From: Treponema sp. UBA4319
GTDB lineage: Bacteria; Spirochaetota; Spirochaetia; Treponematales; Treponemataceae
Length of the DNA: 26,259 bases
Assembly: GCA_002393865.1 (NCBI GenBank)
Contig: DGUD01000192.1
Location: forward strand, 1 to 26,259
Reading direction: 5' to 3'
The position numbers were made by a program, and so were the translations under genes. Shown here in pieces: positions 16,530-23,953 of this stretch; the first letter of the stretch is position 1, and each line of letters begins with the position of its first letter. The notes beneath the pieces were generated by a model. The model worked only from the letters and a program-made list of their open reading frames with translations. It had not been told where the DNA came from and did not search any database.

Positions 16530-17768
16530 TTACGCGTGCTCCGGTGCGGGAATGGCGGCTGTCTGCCGTTGCAGCAGGCAGCTGCAGTATGCCTTTACGG
16601 CGTCGTCGCTGCCGACTTCGCCGAGCTTTTCGTTCGTCTTTGCCTTTACAAAGACCTGCTCTTGCTGTACGTTGAGAATCCGTGCTATGGAGGCGATGAC
16701 CGCATTCCTCCACGGCAGGAATTTGGGGCGCTCCAGCTCCACCACGCAGTCCATGTTCACCAGCTCCCAGCCCGCCGCGCGGACATCCGCCCACACTTTC
16801 CGGAGGAGCGCGGCCGAATCAGCGTCCTTCCACTGTGCGTCCTCCGGCGGAAAATAAGAGCCGATATCACCGAGACCGCTTGCGCCGAGCAGTGCGTCTG
16901 TCACCGCATGGAGCAGCACGTCTCCGTCTGAATGTCCCAGCTCGCCCTTTTCCGCGGGTATCTCAACCCCGCCCAGCATGAATTTTCTGCCGGGTACAAG
17001 CCGGTGCAAATCCGTACCGAGCCCGATATGCATCATGCTGCCCATAACGTCCTCTCTGTAGGTTATTTTTTTGTTGCGGCGGTCTCCCGCTACGATGTGG
17101 ACTTTTCTGCCGCCGGTAAACCGGGGGAATGTATCCCAGATTTCTGTGTCGTCCGTGTATTCCTGCTGCTGCCCTGCGGCCGCCTGATGGCAGCGGAGGA
17201 GGGGAGCAAAGAGAAAGCCCTGCGGCGTCTGCACGGCGGCAATCCTGCTGCGGCACAAATGCCGCTCGATGGTATTGTCCTCCGTGCATTCCTTTTGTGT
17301 GTCGATTGCAGGAACAGCCGGCACCGCAGCGCCGTATTCCTGCGCGGCGCTGATGGTGGCGCCGATGACCGCCTGGCTTACGAAGGGGCGCGCCGCGTCG
17401 TGTATCAGGACGAGCGCCGTGTCCGCAGTTTTTGCAGGCAGCGTCTGCTGCGCGTATTGCAGTGCGCGGTACACCGATTGCTGCCGGGTAGCGCCGCCTT
17501 CCACAAAGCGCAGCTGCGTCCGCGCGAGCAGCGGCTCCATGCTGGCATCGCAGCGGAGCGCGGCTTCAGCTTCCTGCTGGCCGCCCTGCGGAACGGTGAC
17601 AAGCATCAGCTCGAAAGGTGCCGCCGTCAGGAATGCCGCTGCCGCCTGCGAGAGCACCGTGCCGGAGCCGAGCGCAAGGTATTCCTTCTTTTTGCCCAGA
17701 CCCATCCGCGAGGATGAGCCTGCTGCCGCAAGGATAAGGATGAGGGGGACACTATCAGTCTTCATCAT
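16530..17768 (-). CDS. ispDF: Bifunctional IspD/IspF (MEP pathway), 412 aa
   Basis: N-terminal IspD domain (about residues 8-240) makes CDP-methylerythritol from MEP and CTP: nucleotide loop LAAAGSSSRMGLGKKKEYL with R21 and the Lys cluster, IHDAARPFVS (122-131), TPQGF (181-185) and GDRRNKKIT (228-236). C-terminal IspF domain (246-400) makes MEcPP: GTDLHRL with metal ligands D253 and H255, HSDGDVLLHAVTDALLGA with H287, and KAKTNEKLGEVG. The intermediate IspE is not in this window. The start is chosen at ATG 17768 (or ATG 17765), just before the IspD fold; the frame stays open to 17966 but that part is the out-of-frame shadow of the CarD acidic tail. It overlaps the carD stop by 14 bases with no clear ribosome site, so translation is probably coupled. 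It converges on the giant gene, 36 bases between stops. Confidence 0.95.
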   Translation of the reverse strand: MMKTDSVPLILILAAAGSSSRMGLGKKKEYLALGSGTVLSQAAAAFLTAAPFELMLVTVPQGGQQEAEAALRCDASMEPLLARTQLRFVEGGATRQQSVYRALQYAQQTLPAKTADTALVLIHDAARPFVSQAVIGATISAAQEYGAAVPAVPAIDTQKECTEDNTIERHLCRSRIAAVQTPQGFLFAPLLRCHQAAAGQQQEYTDDTEIWDTFPRFTGGRKVHIVAGDRRNKKITYREDVMGSMMHIGLGTDLHRLVPGRKFMLGGVEIPAEKGELGHSDGDVLLHAVTDALLGASGLGDIGSYFPPEDAQWKDADSAALLRKVWADVRAAGWELVNMDCVVELERPKFLPWRNAVIASIARILNVQQEQVFVKAKTNEKLGEVGSDDAVKAYCSCLLQRQTAAIPAPEHA

Positions 17769-18402
17769 CCATGTCGTCGTCGTTGTCTGAGGAATCGTCG
17801 TCCTCGTCGTCGTTGTCATCCTTGTCGTTGCTGTCCATCTCGTCATCGAATTCGTCCTCGTCGTCGTCTTCGATGAAGGCAGGCTTTTTCTCCGTCTTGA
17901 TGCCGAGCGGCTCAAGCTTTGCATGGAGCATGGCCTCCACTTCCTTTGAGGTCTTGCCCATGGCATCGGCGATTTCGTCTTCGAGCAGCTTCTTTGCGTT
18001 GTCGTAGAGCTTGCGTTCCAGAATCGGCAGTTCTTTTACCTTGGAGCGGTGGTAGAGGCAGCGGACGATGGATGCGATGTCCTCGATGGTGCCTTTCTTG
18101 AGCAGGTCGAGGTTCATCTGGTAGCGGAGCTTCCAGTCTGATGTGGGGGGCTCAAATTCTTCCCCTATCATATCGAGTGCTTTCAGGGCTTCTTCTTTTG
18201 AGACAATTGAGCGGATGCCGAGGTCTTTTGTCCTGTCAACCGGCACCATCACGAACATATCTGAGACTTCAAGATAAATCCGGTAATAGTAGATTAACTT
18301 ACCCTGAAAATCCTTCTTGAAGATTTCGGTGATTTTTCCGACACCTTGGCTCGGGTAGACAATTTTTTGATTTACAGAAAATTCCGTTTTGGGTTTTGCC
18401 AT
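17755..18402 (-). CDS. carD: CarD/CdnL-family transcription regulator with acidic C-terminal tail, 215 aa
   Basis: CarD-family proteins bind the RNA polymerase beta subunit and DNA at promoters and stabilise open complexes. The N-terminal RNAP-interaction domain is clear: FSVNQKIVYPSQGVGKITEI from residue 8, then YYYRIYLEVSDMFVMVPVDR. The helical C-terminal part follows (for example ALKALDMIGEEFEPPTSDWK and the RYQMNLDLLKKG helix), as in CdnL. The last ~40 residues are almost wholly Asp/Glu with a few Ser, Asn, Lys and Met, an extension I do not expect in the core family. The ATG at 18402 is the only start that keeps the domain whole; upstream there is just AGGG four bases away and a promoter so near that the message may be leaderless. 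It overlaps ispDF, so regulator and isoprenoid enzyme are probably co-expressed. Confidence 0.93.
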   Translation of the reverse strand: MAKPKTEFSVNQKIVYPSQGVGKITEIFKKDFQGKLIYYYRIYLEVSDMFVMVPVDRTKDLGIRSIVSKEEALKALDMIGEEFEPPTSDWKLRYQMNLDLLKKGTIEDIASIVRCLYHRSKVKELPILERKLYDNAKKLLEDEIADAMGKTSKEVEAMLHAKLEPLGIKTEKKPAFIEDDDEDEFDDEMDSNDKDDNDDEDDDSSDNDDDMDDED

Positions 18403-18410
18403 AGTACCCT

Positions 18411-18439
18411 AGTATAGCACAAAACATAGAAAAATTCAA
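18411..18439 (-). promoter_or_regulatory. Promoter of carD-ispDF (TTGAAT, 17 bp, TGC-TATACT)
   Basis: On the minus strand TTGAAT (18439-18434) and TATACT (18416-18411) are separated by 17 bases, and TGC directly precedes the -10 element, giving an extended -10. Only eight bases separate the -10 from the carD ATG, so the start point falls at about 18403-18405, on or just before the start codon. Confidence 0.65.
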
Positions 18440-18520
18440 TTAATAAAAGAGTTTGCGCAGGGTTTCAGTATGGATTAAGCTTTGCTTCCGCCGGAAAGAC
18501 AGAAGCGCTGCTGAGCTCTG

Positions 18521-18563
18521 CGGGCTCCGGCACTGCCGCTACATCCTGTGGCAGTGCCGCCCG
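18521..18563 (-). other. Strong inverted repeat downstream of adk
   Basis: GGCACTGCC (18529-18537) and GGCAGTGCC (18550-18558) form a perfect 9-bp stem with a 12-base loop; CGGGC (18521-18525) and GCCCG (18559-18563) extend it by 5 bp past a 3-base bulge. It begins 9 bases after the adk stop. No T-run follows on the minus strand, so it is not a canonical intrinsic terminator; it could stabilise the adk 3' end or work with another factor. Confidence 0.5.
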
Positions 18564-18572
18564 GAATGGCGC

Positions 18573-19205
18573 TTAGCCTGCGGGGAAGAGCTTGCGGAAG
18601 TCGACGAGCACAAGAGAGCTGTCGCGTGCGGAATCTATGTCCGTAAGCTTGTTCCTTGTGCGGTAGAAGCCGATGAGCGGTTCCGTCTGCTCGCGGTAGA
18701 CCTGCAGGCGGTTCGTGATGCTCTCAAGCTTGTCGTCGTCGCGGGTGTACAGCTCGCCGCCGCACTTGTCGCAGACGCCCTCAGCCTTCGGGGGATGGAA
18801 CTTGACGTTGTAGTTTGTGCCGCACTGCTTGCAGACGCGGCGGTTGCTCAGGCGGGCGATGATGAGATCGTTGTTTACCTCAAAATTGACGACCTTGACA
18901 TCCGGGCAGATTTTCTCCAGCGCTTCCGCCTGTGGAATGGTGCGGGGGAAGCCGTCAAGGATAAAGCCTTTCTTGCAGTCGTCCTGCTTGATGCGGTCTT
19001 CGACGAGCGCGCAGGTGATGTCATCGCTGACCAGACCGCCTGCATCGATAATCGCCTTTACTTTTACGCCGAGCGGGGTCTGGTTCTTGATTGCCGCGCG
19101 GAAAATGTCTCCCGTAGAGATGTGCGGAATGCCGTACTCTTCAGCGACCTGCGCTGCCAGCGTGCCTTTGCCTGCCCCGGGGGGACCCAAAAAAATAAAA
19201 TTCAT
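18573..19205 (-). CDS. adk: Adenylate kinase, 210 aa, zinc-type LID
   Basis: Catalyses ATP + AMP to 2 ADP in the cytoplasm. The P-loop GPPGAGKGT is at residues 7-15, the AMP-binding region follows (HISTGDIFRAAI, then GFILDGFPRTIPQAEAL), and the LID carries a Cys4 set, CKQC and CDKC, expected to bind zinc structurally. Length is normal for the long bacterial form. The ATG at 19205 begins exactly at the fold and has AAAGGAGC at 19222-19215, nine bases upstream; the longer open frame upstream is RarA-gene shadow. The gene stands alone between the rarA-like gene (136-base gap) and carD (170-base gap), unlike the secY-adk arrangement of many bacteria, and has a weak promoter candidate of its own. 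Confidence 0.97.
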   Translation of the reverse strand: MNFIFLGPPGAGKGTLAAQVAEEYGIPHISTGDIFRAAIKNQTPLGVKVKAIIDAGGLVSDDITCALVEDRIKQDDCKKGFILDGFPRTIPQAEALEKICPDVKVVNFEVNNDLIIARLSNRRVCKQCGTNYNVKFHPPKAEGVCDKCGGELYTRDDDKLESITNRLQVYREQTEPLIGFYRTRNKLTDIDSARDSSLVLVDFRKLFPAG

Positions 19206-19295
19206 AAAACTGTAGCTCCTTTTGTGTTTTTCCTCTCTGCGTTCTTGAGGGGCAGCCCGGAAGCCGGATACGCTCCGGAGCCACCTCTTCCTTCT

Positions 19296-19324
19296 ATTGT
19301 ATACGTACTTTGTGGAATCTGCAA
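19296..19324 (-). promoter_or_regulatory. Possible adk promoter
   Basis: TTGCAG (19324-19319) and TACAAT (19301-19296) on the minus strand are 17 bases apart, in a locally AT-rich patch between the rarA-like stop and adk. The -35 is weak (TTG only). It would give a leader of about 85 bases containing GCTCCGGAGC, a perfect 10-base palindrome. Confidence 0.3.
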
Positions 19325-19341
19325 GTGGCTTTGTTGCAGTA

Positions 19342-21840
19342 TCAGGGGCTTGGGCGGGAGAGAAGCAGGAGCGCATGGCAGCTGTGCCACGTAAAGAGCG
19401 TTTTCTTTGCCGCCTCCGCGAGCACTTGGGCGATGCGCTGGGATTCGTCCGCGCCGAGCGCCTCCGCCATCTTTGCGCCGTAGGCGGAGCTGCTTGTGCT
19501 GAACCAGCGCGCAATCTCTGCGTCCGTAATCCGGCGTTTTTCCACAAGCATGCGGCTTTCCATGCTGACGGAAAGCCCTGCTTCCTCAAAGAGGCGCTTC
19601 ATCGCCTCCGCGTCCCATGCAAAGAGGGGATTTTCCCGGTCAGCAAAGAATTCCTTTTCCGCCAGCGCCATTTTGTCCAGCGTTGCGCCCATGCCTTCCG
19701 GCGCAAAGTCCCTGACGAGCGCGCTTATGTGCTGCCCCCCGCCCGGAATGCGCTGCGACAGCACTATCAGGGCGCCCGGCGCGAGCAGGGGCTGCGCATC
19801 CTTTGCCGGGACGTCCTCCTCGCTGAATGCGATGTCCCGTCCCGTTTTTTTGCTGCCCCAAAAAGCGTCTGCAAAAGCTGCCGCCGCCGCGCGTATGTCC
19901 TGCACGGAGGCGCAGCAGTCGCGCAAGAAGAGGCGGTCAAAGGGAATATCCCCGAAGCTGGCGAGCGTCCTGCGGAAGCTGCCGCCGGCAAAGGGGCTGC
20001 CGCCGCTTTCTATGGGGGCAAGCAGGGGTTTGTCCAGTGTGCCGAGCGTGGAGGCGTACTGGCTCAGCAACTCTATGCCGCCCCGCGTGCGGCATGCGCC
20101 GCAGGTGATTCCTTCCGGGGTTTTGCGCATGATATCAAAGAGCAGGAGCGCGTCGTCCGCGTTCCATACGAGCGAGCGGTGGTGCCGCACAAGCCCCGCC
20201 GCGTCCGTCATTGCGTTGCGGATGGAAAGCAGTGTCTCCGCGCGGTTGCTATCGAGCCGGGCGCGCCACGAGCGGTCTGCCCTGTCCAGCGCGGAGTCCT
20301 TCTGCCTGCTGCCGGGGCTGAACGTCAGGTTCTCGTCTTTCTTTATGCTGCCGCCCTTAAAATGCGCGTTCATCCACCATTCGCCGATGGGGTTTTCCGG
20401 CTTGAAAATGCTGCCGGTGCCGGGATGCTTGTCCGCGGACTCGTTGTACGTGGTGGCGCTGCTGCCCGGCTGCCCTTCCAGCAGGGCTGCAATCTGCAGC
20501 TCCCGGCGGGAAAGCACGTCTTCCCGGATTTTGGCCTCGTATCCTTGCGTGGACGGCGTGTAGAAAACCCTCCCGACGAGGGCGTCCGGCAGGTACTGCT
20601 GGGCAACCCAGTGGTCGCGGTAGGCATGCGGGTACAGGTAGCCTGCGCCGTGCCCGAAGCCCTCCGCATCGCGGCTGGCGTCCTTGAGGTGGTTCGGTAC
20701 GTCGCTGTCCTCTTTTTCTACGGAAGCCAGCGCGTCAAAGAAAGCCATGGAGCTGTTGGATTTTGGTGCGGTGGCAAGGTAGAGCGCCGCATGGGCAAGA
20801 AAATAGCGCCCTTCCGGCATACCGACGCGGTCAAAAGCTTCTGCGCAGCTCTCCACCACGCTGATTGCGTGCGGGTCTGCGAGCCCGGTGTCCTCACAGG
20901 CGCTGATGAGCATGCGGCGGAAAATAAAGTCGGGGTCTTCCCCCGCCTTTACCATGCGCGCGAGCCAGTAGCATGCGGCGTCGGGGTCGCGTCCCCGCAG
21001 GCTCTTTATGAATGCGGATATGATGTCGTAGTGGTAGTCGCCGTCCCGGTCGTAGAGCACGACCTTCTTCTGGATGGATTCCTCCGCGGCCTCCCGGCTG
21101 ATGTAGATAGTGCTTCCGTAAGAGGGTACAGGCGGCGCCGCGTCCGGCTCCCAGCGCTCAGGGGTGGTCTCCACGGCAAGCTCCAGCGCGTTGAGCAGCG
21201 AGCGGGCATCGCCGTTTGCCGTATCGACCAGATGCTCCAGCGCTCCCTTCTCGAATTCCACCTTCCAGTGCCCGTAGCCGCGCTCCGTGTCGTGCAGCGC
21301 CTGGGCGGCGGCCTTCAGCAGGTCGTCTTTGCCCAGCGGGCGCAGCTGGAATACGCGGCTCCTGCTGACCAGCGCCTTGTTCACCTCAAAGAAGGGGTTC
21401 TCGGTCGTCGCGCCGATGAGGATGATTGTGCCGTTCTCCACCCACGGGAGCAGGGCGTCCTGCTGGCTTTTGTTCCAGCGGTGCACCTCGTCCACAAAGA
21501 GTATGGTCTTGCGGGCGTACAGGCGGCGCTGGTCTTCCGCATCTGCGATTGCCTTGCGGATATCCGCGACGCCGGTAAGCACGGCGTTCAGCGTGATGAA
21601 ATTTGATTTTGTGTGGTTCGCGATGACGCGGGCAAGCGTCGTCTTGCCGGAGCCGGGCGGCCCGTAGAAGATGACGGAGCTAAGCTGGTCTGCGGCGATG
21701 GCGCGCCGCAGCAGCCTGCCTTTGCCTACGATATGATCCTGCCCGATGTACTCGTCCAGCGTCCGGGGGCGCATACGGGCGGCAAGCGGCTCATGCTGCC
21801 TGCCTTCTGAGAAGAGCTCAGTTTCCGCTGCTGGTGCCAT
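19342..21840 (-). CDS. rarA: RarA/MgsA-type AAA+ ATPase fused to a methyltransferase-like C-terminal domain, 832 aa
   Basis: The first ~430 residues are a RarA (replication-associated recombination) ATPase, a clamp-loader relative acting at stalled forks. Seen: LAARMRPRTLDEYIGQDHIV, Walker A GPPGSGKTT, Walker B ILFVDEVHRW, sensor 1 IGATTENP, arginine-finger region LVSRSRVF, sensor 2 NGDARSLLNALE, and the signature YDRDGDYHYDIISAFIKS. About 400 further residues follow. In them HHRSLVWNADDALLLFDIMR and LLAPGALIVLSQRIPGGGQH resemble motif I and later strands of class I SAM methyltransferases, but the usual glycine-rich motif I is degenerate. RarA-plus-extra-domain fusions are known in some phyla; the job of the extra domain is not. 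ATG 21840 was chosen because RarA homology begins before the next ATG (21774); it overlaps the lipoprotein stop by 23 bases. Confidence 0.9.
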   Translation of the reverse strand: MAPAAETELFSEGRQHEPLAARMRPRTLDEYIGQDHIVGKGRLLRRAIAADQLSSVIFYGPPGSGKTTLARVIANHTKSNFITLNAVLTGVADIRKAIADAEDQRRLYARKTILFVDEVHRWNKSQQDALLPWVENGTIILIGATTENPFFEVNKALVSRSRVFQLRPLGKDDLLKAAAQALHDTERGYGHWKVEFEKGALEHLVDTANGDARSLLNALELAVETTPERWEPDAAPPVPSYGSTIYISREAAEESIQKKVVLYDRDGDYHYDIISAFIKSLRGRDPDAACYWLARMVKAGEDPDFIFRRMLISACEDTGLADPHAISVVESCAEAFDRVGMPEGRYFLAHAALYLATAPKSNSSMAFFDALASVEKEDSDVPNHLKDASRDAEGFGHGAGYLYPHAYRDHWVAQQYLPDALVGRVFYTPSTQGYEAKIREDVLSRRELQIAALLEGQPGSSATTYNESADKHPGTGSIFKPENPIGEWWMNAHFKGGSIKKDENLTFSPGSRQKDSALDRADRSWRARLDSNRAETLLSIRNAMTDAAGLVRHHRSLVWNADDALLLFDIMRKTPEGITCGACRTRGGIELLSQYASTLGTLDKPLLAPIESGGSPFAGGSFRRTLASFGDIPFDRLFLRDCCASVQDIRAAAAAFADAFWGSKKTGRDIAFSEEDVPAKDAQPLLAPGALIVLSQRIPGGGQHISALVRDFAPEGMGATLDKMALAEKEFFADRENPLFAWDAEAMKRLFEEAGLSVSMESRMLVEKRRITDAEIARWFSTSSSAYGAKMAEALGADESQRIAQVLAEAAKKTLFTWHSCHALLLLSRPSP

Positions 21841-22699
21841 CCTGGTTCCACTGGTTGGCCTTTTCCCCGCTGCGGTAGATGGCGTAGAGGCCGTTCTTCT
21901 GGTACTGGGTCGATGTCCCGGCCGGAGCCTGGCAGACGTAGATGGTCGTGGCCGCGTAGTTCTTTGTGGAGTCCACGACATAGATGAGCGGAATCTCCGT
22001 CGTCTTGATGTTCGCGAAGCCGTCCTCGTGCGCTATGTCCTGAACCAGGGCGCCCTCCGAGATGTTCCCCTCCGGCAGCATCCAGAGCCCGTTGTCCGTG
22101 CCGAGCAGCAGGTAGTCCTTGCAGAGCGCGATGCTGTGGATGTAGCCGAATTTGCTGGAGCCGGTCAGCACGGTACCGTTTATGCCCTTGTGCTCCGTTA
22201 TGGAATAGCCGCCGGCGCTCGTCACCTGCTGGGTGAAGTTCCCGATGACACCGTTGTAATCGGCTTCGGTTTTTGCCGACCAGGAGCCGCCCGTGCAGTC
22301 GTAGTCGATGGTGTAGCTGTCGTCAAGGCGCATGACCCCGTAGCTGTCGCTCGACCATTTTGACGCCGCGAGCACCTGGATAGAGCTGCTTGACAGCGGG
22401 CGTACCCAGAGCGCGTAGTATGATGCGTCCGGCAATGAGAGCCGCTGCCATTTTGCGAATCCGTCGCTGCTGGCGTCCCGCTGGTAGAGGTAGCCCTTAT
22501 GCGCCGCCGCAAGGTAGAGCTTGCCGCTGCACTCGGCGATGGATGTGATGTTGCCGTTTATGCCGCCGATAAGCCGCACCTCGTTGATGATGTCGCCGTA
22601 GAGGTTGTCGTGGCAGCCTGCCAGCAGCGGCAGCGCCAGCAGGAATGCAGCCGTGCAGGCTGCGAGGATTCTTGTTTTGTATGTAGCGTGCTTCTTCAT
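21818..22699 (-). CDS. Lipoprotein of unknown function, 293 aa
   Basis: A basic N-terminus and hydrophobic stretch end in the lipobox LLAGC with the lipidated Cys at residue 29, so a membrane-anchored lipoprotein is predicted. The rest has no motif I can name. Short strand-rich units such as SGKLYLAAAHKGYLYQRDAS and KDYLLLGTDNGLWMLPEG resemble blades of a beta-propeller, which is only an inference. AAGGGAG (22714-22708), eight bases upstream, supports the start. It lies 13 bases after the outer-membrane barrel gene and overlaps the rarA-like gene, so the three are likely one transcript, with the two envelope proteins possibly functional partners. Confidence 0.85.
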   Translation of the reverse strand: MKKHATYKTRILAACTAAFLLALPLLAGCHDNLYGDIINEVRLIGGINGNITSIAECSGKLYLAAAHKGYLYQRDASSDGFAKWQRLSLPDASYYALWVRPLSSSSIQVLAASKWSSDSYGVMRLDDSYTIDYDCTGGSWSAKTEADYNGVIGNFTQQVTSAGGYSITEHKGINGTVLTGSSKFGYIHSIALCKDYLLLGTDNGLWMLPEGNISEGALVQDIAHEDGFANIKTTEIPLIYVVDSTKNYAATTIYVCQAPAGTSTQYQKNGLYAIYRSGEKANQWNQDGTSSGN

Positions 22700-22712
22700 G
22701 CCGGATACTCCC

Positions 22713-23483
22713 TTAGAAGTAATATTTTACAGAGGCTTCGATTTCTACGTAGTGCCCCATGATATTCGTATCGGAGCTACCCCAGAGCTGGCCGAACTGC
22801 GGCATAAATTTGTAGGCGACGTTGCCTCCTGCCGCCCAGCTCTCGTTGATTCGGTAGTATACACCGGCTTCCGGGCGTACGACAAGCCCCGGCCAGTATT
22901 TTTCGCTGTTGTAGGTCTCCCATGCCGCTCCCACGCCGATTGTCAGCGGGAATTCAAAGGAGCCGAAGGCCGGCTGGAACGTTGCGGTCAGCATGACGGG
23001 GATGTGGCTGAATATGTTCCCCCCTATGGTCGGGTTGAATCCGAAGCCGATGTCCCCGCCGACGGCAAAGTATTTTGTCAGGAAGTAGTGGTAGCCGATG
23101 GAGAGGAGACCGCCAATCTGCATCTTGCCGTCGGCGGTGAACCATGGGTTCCCGAAACTGAGCGGGATGTTCCCCGCGATGCCCACCTTGAGGAACTGGT
23201 CGCCTTTGCGAGTCCTGTAATGGGTATAGGAGACCGGGTCGTTCTCCTCGTGCTTCCGCTGCTCCTCGTCGTAGTAGTCCTCGTCATCGCCGCCGTAATA
23301 GTCGTCCTCTTCGTCCTCATCGGCGTAGTCGTCATCGTAGTAATCGTCGGAGCTGTCCTCGTATTCGCTGTCCGCGCTGCTGTCGCTGTCGGCGTTGTTG
23401 AAGACGCTGCTGGAGAATGTCTGCGCGTACGGTGCCGTGCAGCACAGAATCATCAGTCCGAGTACCGGTAAAATACGTTTCAT
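22713..23483 (-). CDS. Small outer-membrane beta-barrel protein with Asp/Tyr-rich N-terminal extension, 256 aa
   Basis: A signal peptide ends at APYA before Q21. Residues ~31-82 are an extreme low-complexity stretch of Asp, Glu, Tyr and Ser. Residues ~96-256 show alternating strand pattern with Gly and aromatics (for example QFLKVGIAGNIPLSFG, LLSIGYHYFLTKYFAVGGDI) and the chain ends in VEIEASVKYYF, with the terminal Phe typical of outer-membrane barrels. About 160 residues fit an eight-stranded barrel. From memory, T. pallidum TP0733, a proposed small barrel next to folD (TP0732), is the likely counterpart; here too folD is the divergent neighbour. GAGG (23491-23488) sits four bases before the ATG. 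Likely first gene of the barrel-lipoprotein-rarA transcript. Family inferred, ligand unknown. Confidence 0.8.
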   Translation of the reverse strand: MKRILPVLGLMILCCTAPYAQTFSSSVFNNADSDSSADSEYEDSSDDYYDDDYADEDEEDDYYGGDDEDYYDEEQRKHEENDPVSYTHYRTRKGDQFLKVGIAGNIPLSFGNPWFTADGKMQIGGLLSIGYHYFLTKYFAVGGDIGFGFNPTIGGNIFSHIPVMLTATFQPAFGSFEFPLTIGVGAAWETYNSEKYWPGLVVRPEAGVYYRINESWAAGGNVAYKFMPQFGQLWGSSDTNIMGHYVEIEASVKYYF

Positions 23484-23499
23484 ATAACCTCGTTTGGAA

Positions 23500-23533
23500 G
23501 ACAGCGCATAATCCTGGCGGATTGTCCGCTGTC
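23500..23533 (-). promoter_or_regulatory. Hairpin in the leader of the outer-membrane barrel gene
   Basis: GACAGCG (23500-23506) and CGCTGTC (23527-23533) make a 7-bp stem; inside it, after a symmetric 3-by-3 internal loop, AATCC (23510-23514) and GGATT (23519-23523) pair with a 4-base loop. On the transcript the structure ends only eight bases before the GAGG ribosome site. Confidence 0.4.
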
Positions 23534-23785
23534 AGCTTTGATTTGTGAGCCCGTTCCAAAAGCCGCCCGCTTTTAAAACTGCCTCATCTGCTGTTCCGTA
23601 GTATTCCATAGGGAATAAAGCACAGCCGGGAGCCTCCGTGTTTCCGGGCGCTCTGTCCGAAGCATTGCTACGTGCGTTCTTCCGAGGGAGCCTCTCAAGC
23701 TATCGCGCCTGGAGACGAGAGCGGTTCGGAAACCGAAGTCCCCGGACTGCCCTGCTGTTCCTCACCCTCCGTGCCGGGGGCGCAC

Positions 23786-23794
23786 TATATAGCA
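23786..23794 (-). promoter_or_regulatory. Possible extended -10 promoter for the barrel-lipoprotein-rarA transcript
   Basis: On the minus strand TGC-TATATA gives an extended -10 like those before carD and the giant gene. No good -35. It would produce a leader of about 295 bases, which holds the inverted repeats of the intergenic region. Confidence 0.3.
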
Positions 23795-23907
23795 ATTAAT
23801 TGAAAAATCTTATATAGTATGCACATCTGAAAGCAGCGGATTTGCGGTGCCGTCAGTCTTCACGATGATACCGTTTTTTTGCTTTGAATTCAACAGATTT
23901 CGCTCCT

Positions 23908-23938
23908 TTGTTTCAGGACAGGCTCCTTTTCTTATAAA
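23908..23938 (+). promoter_or_regulatory. Possible folD-folE2-miaB promoter
   Basis: TTGTTT (23908-23913) and TATAAA (23933-23938) with 19-base spacing lie shortly before the folD ribosome site and would give a leader of about 20 bases. The spacing is long and the -35 weak. Confidence 0.27.
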
Positions 23939-23953
23939 AAGGAACGACGGGGC

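Noticed and set aside
17769..17966. Upstream extension of the ispDF frame by 66 codons
   Set aside because: It is Thr/Arg/Met low complexity produced by reading the CarD acidic-tail codons in another frame; IspD homology begins only after 17768.
19297..21606. 769-codon + strand frame antisense to the rarA-like gene
   Set aside because: The minus strand encodes a complete, motif-rich RarA; the + strand product has no recognisable motif and no promoter or ribosome site.
23874..23880. Run of seven T upstream of folD as a possible terminator
   Set aside because: Only a weak 4-bp stem (CGGT/ACCG) precedes it; no gene on the + strand ends before it.
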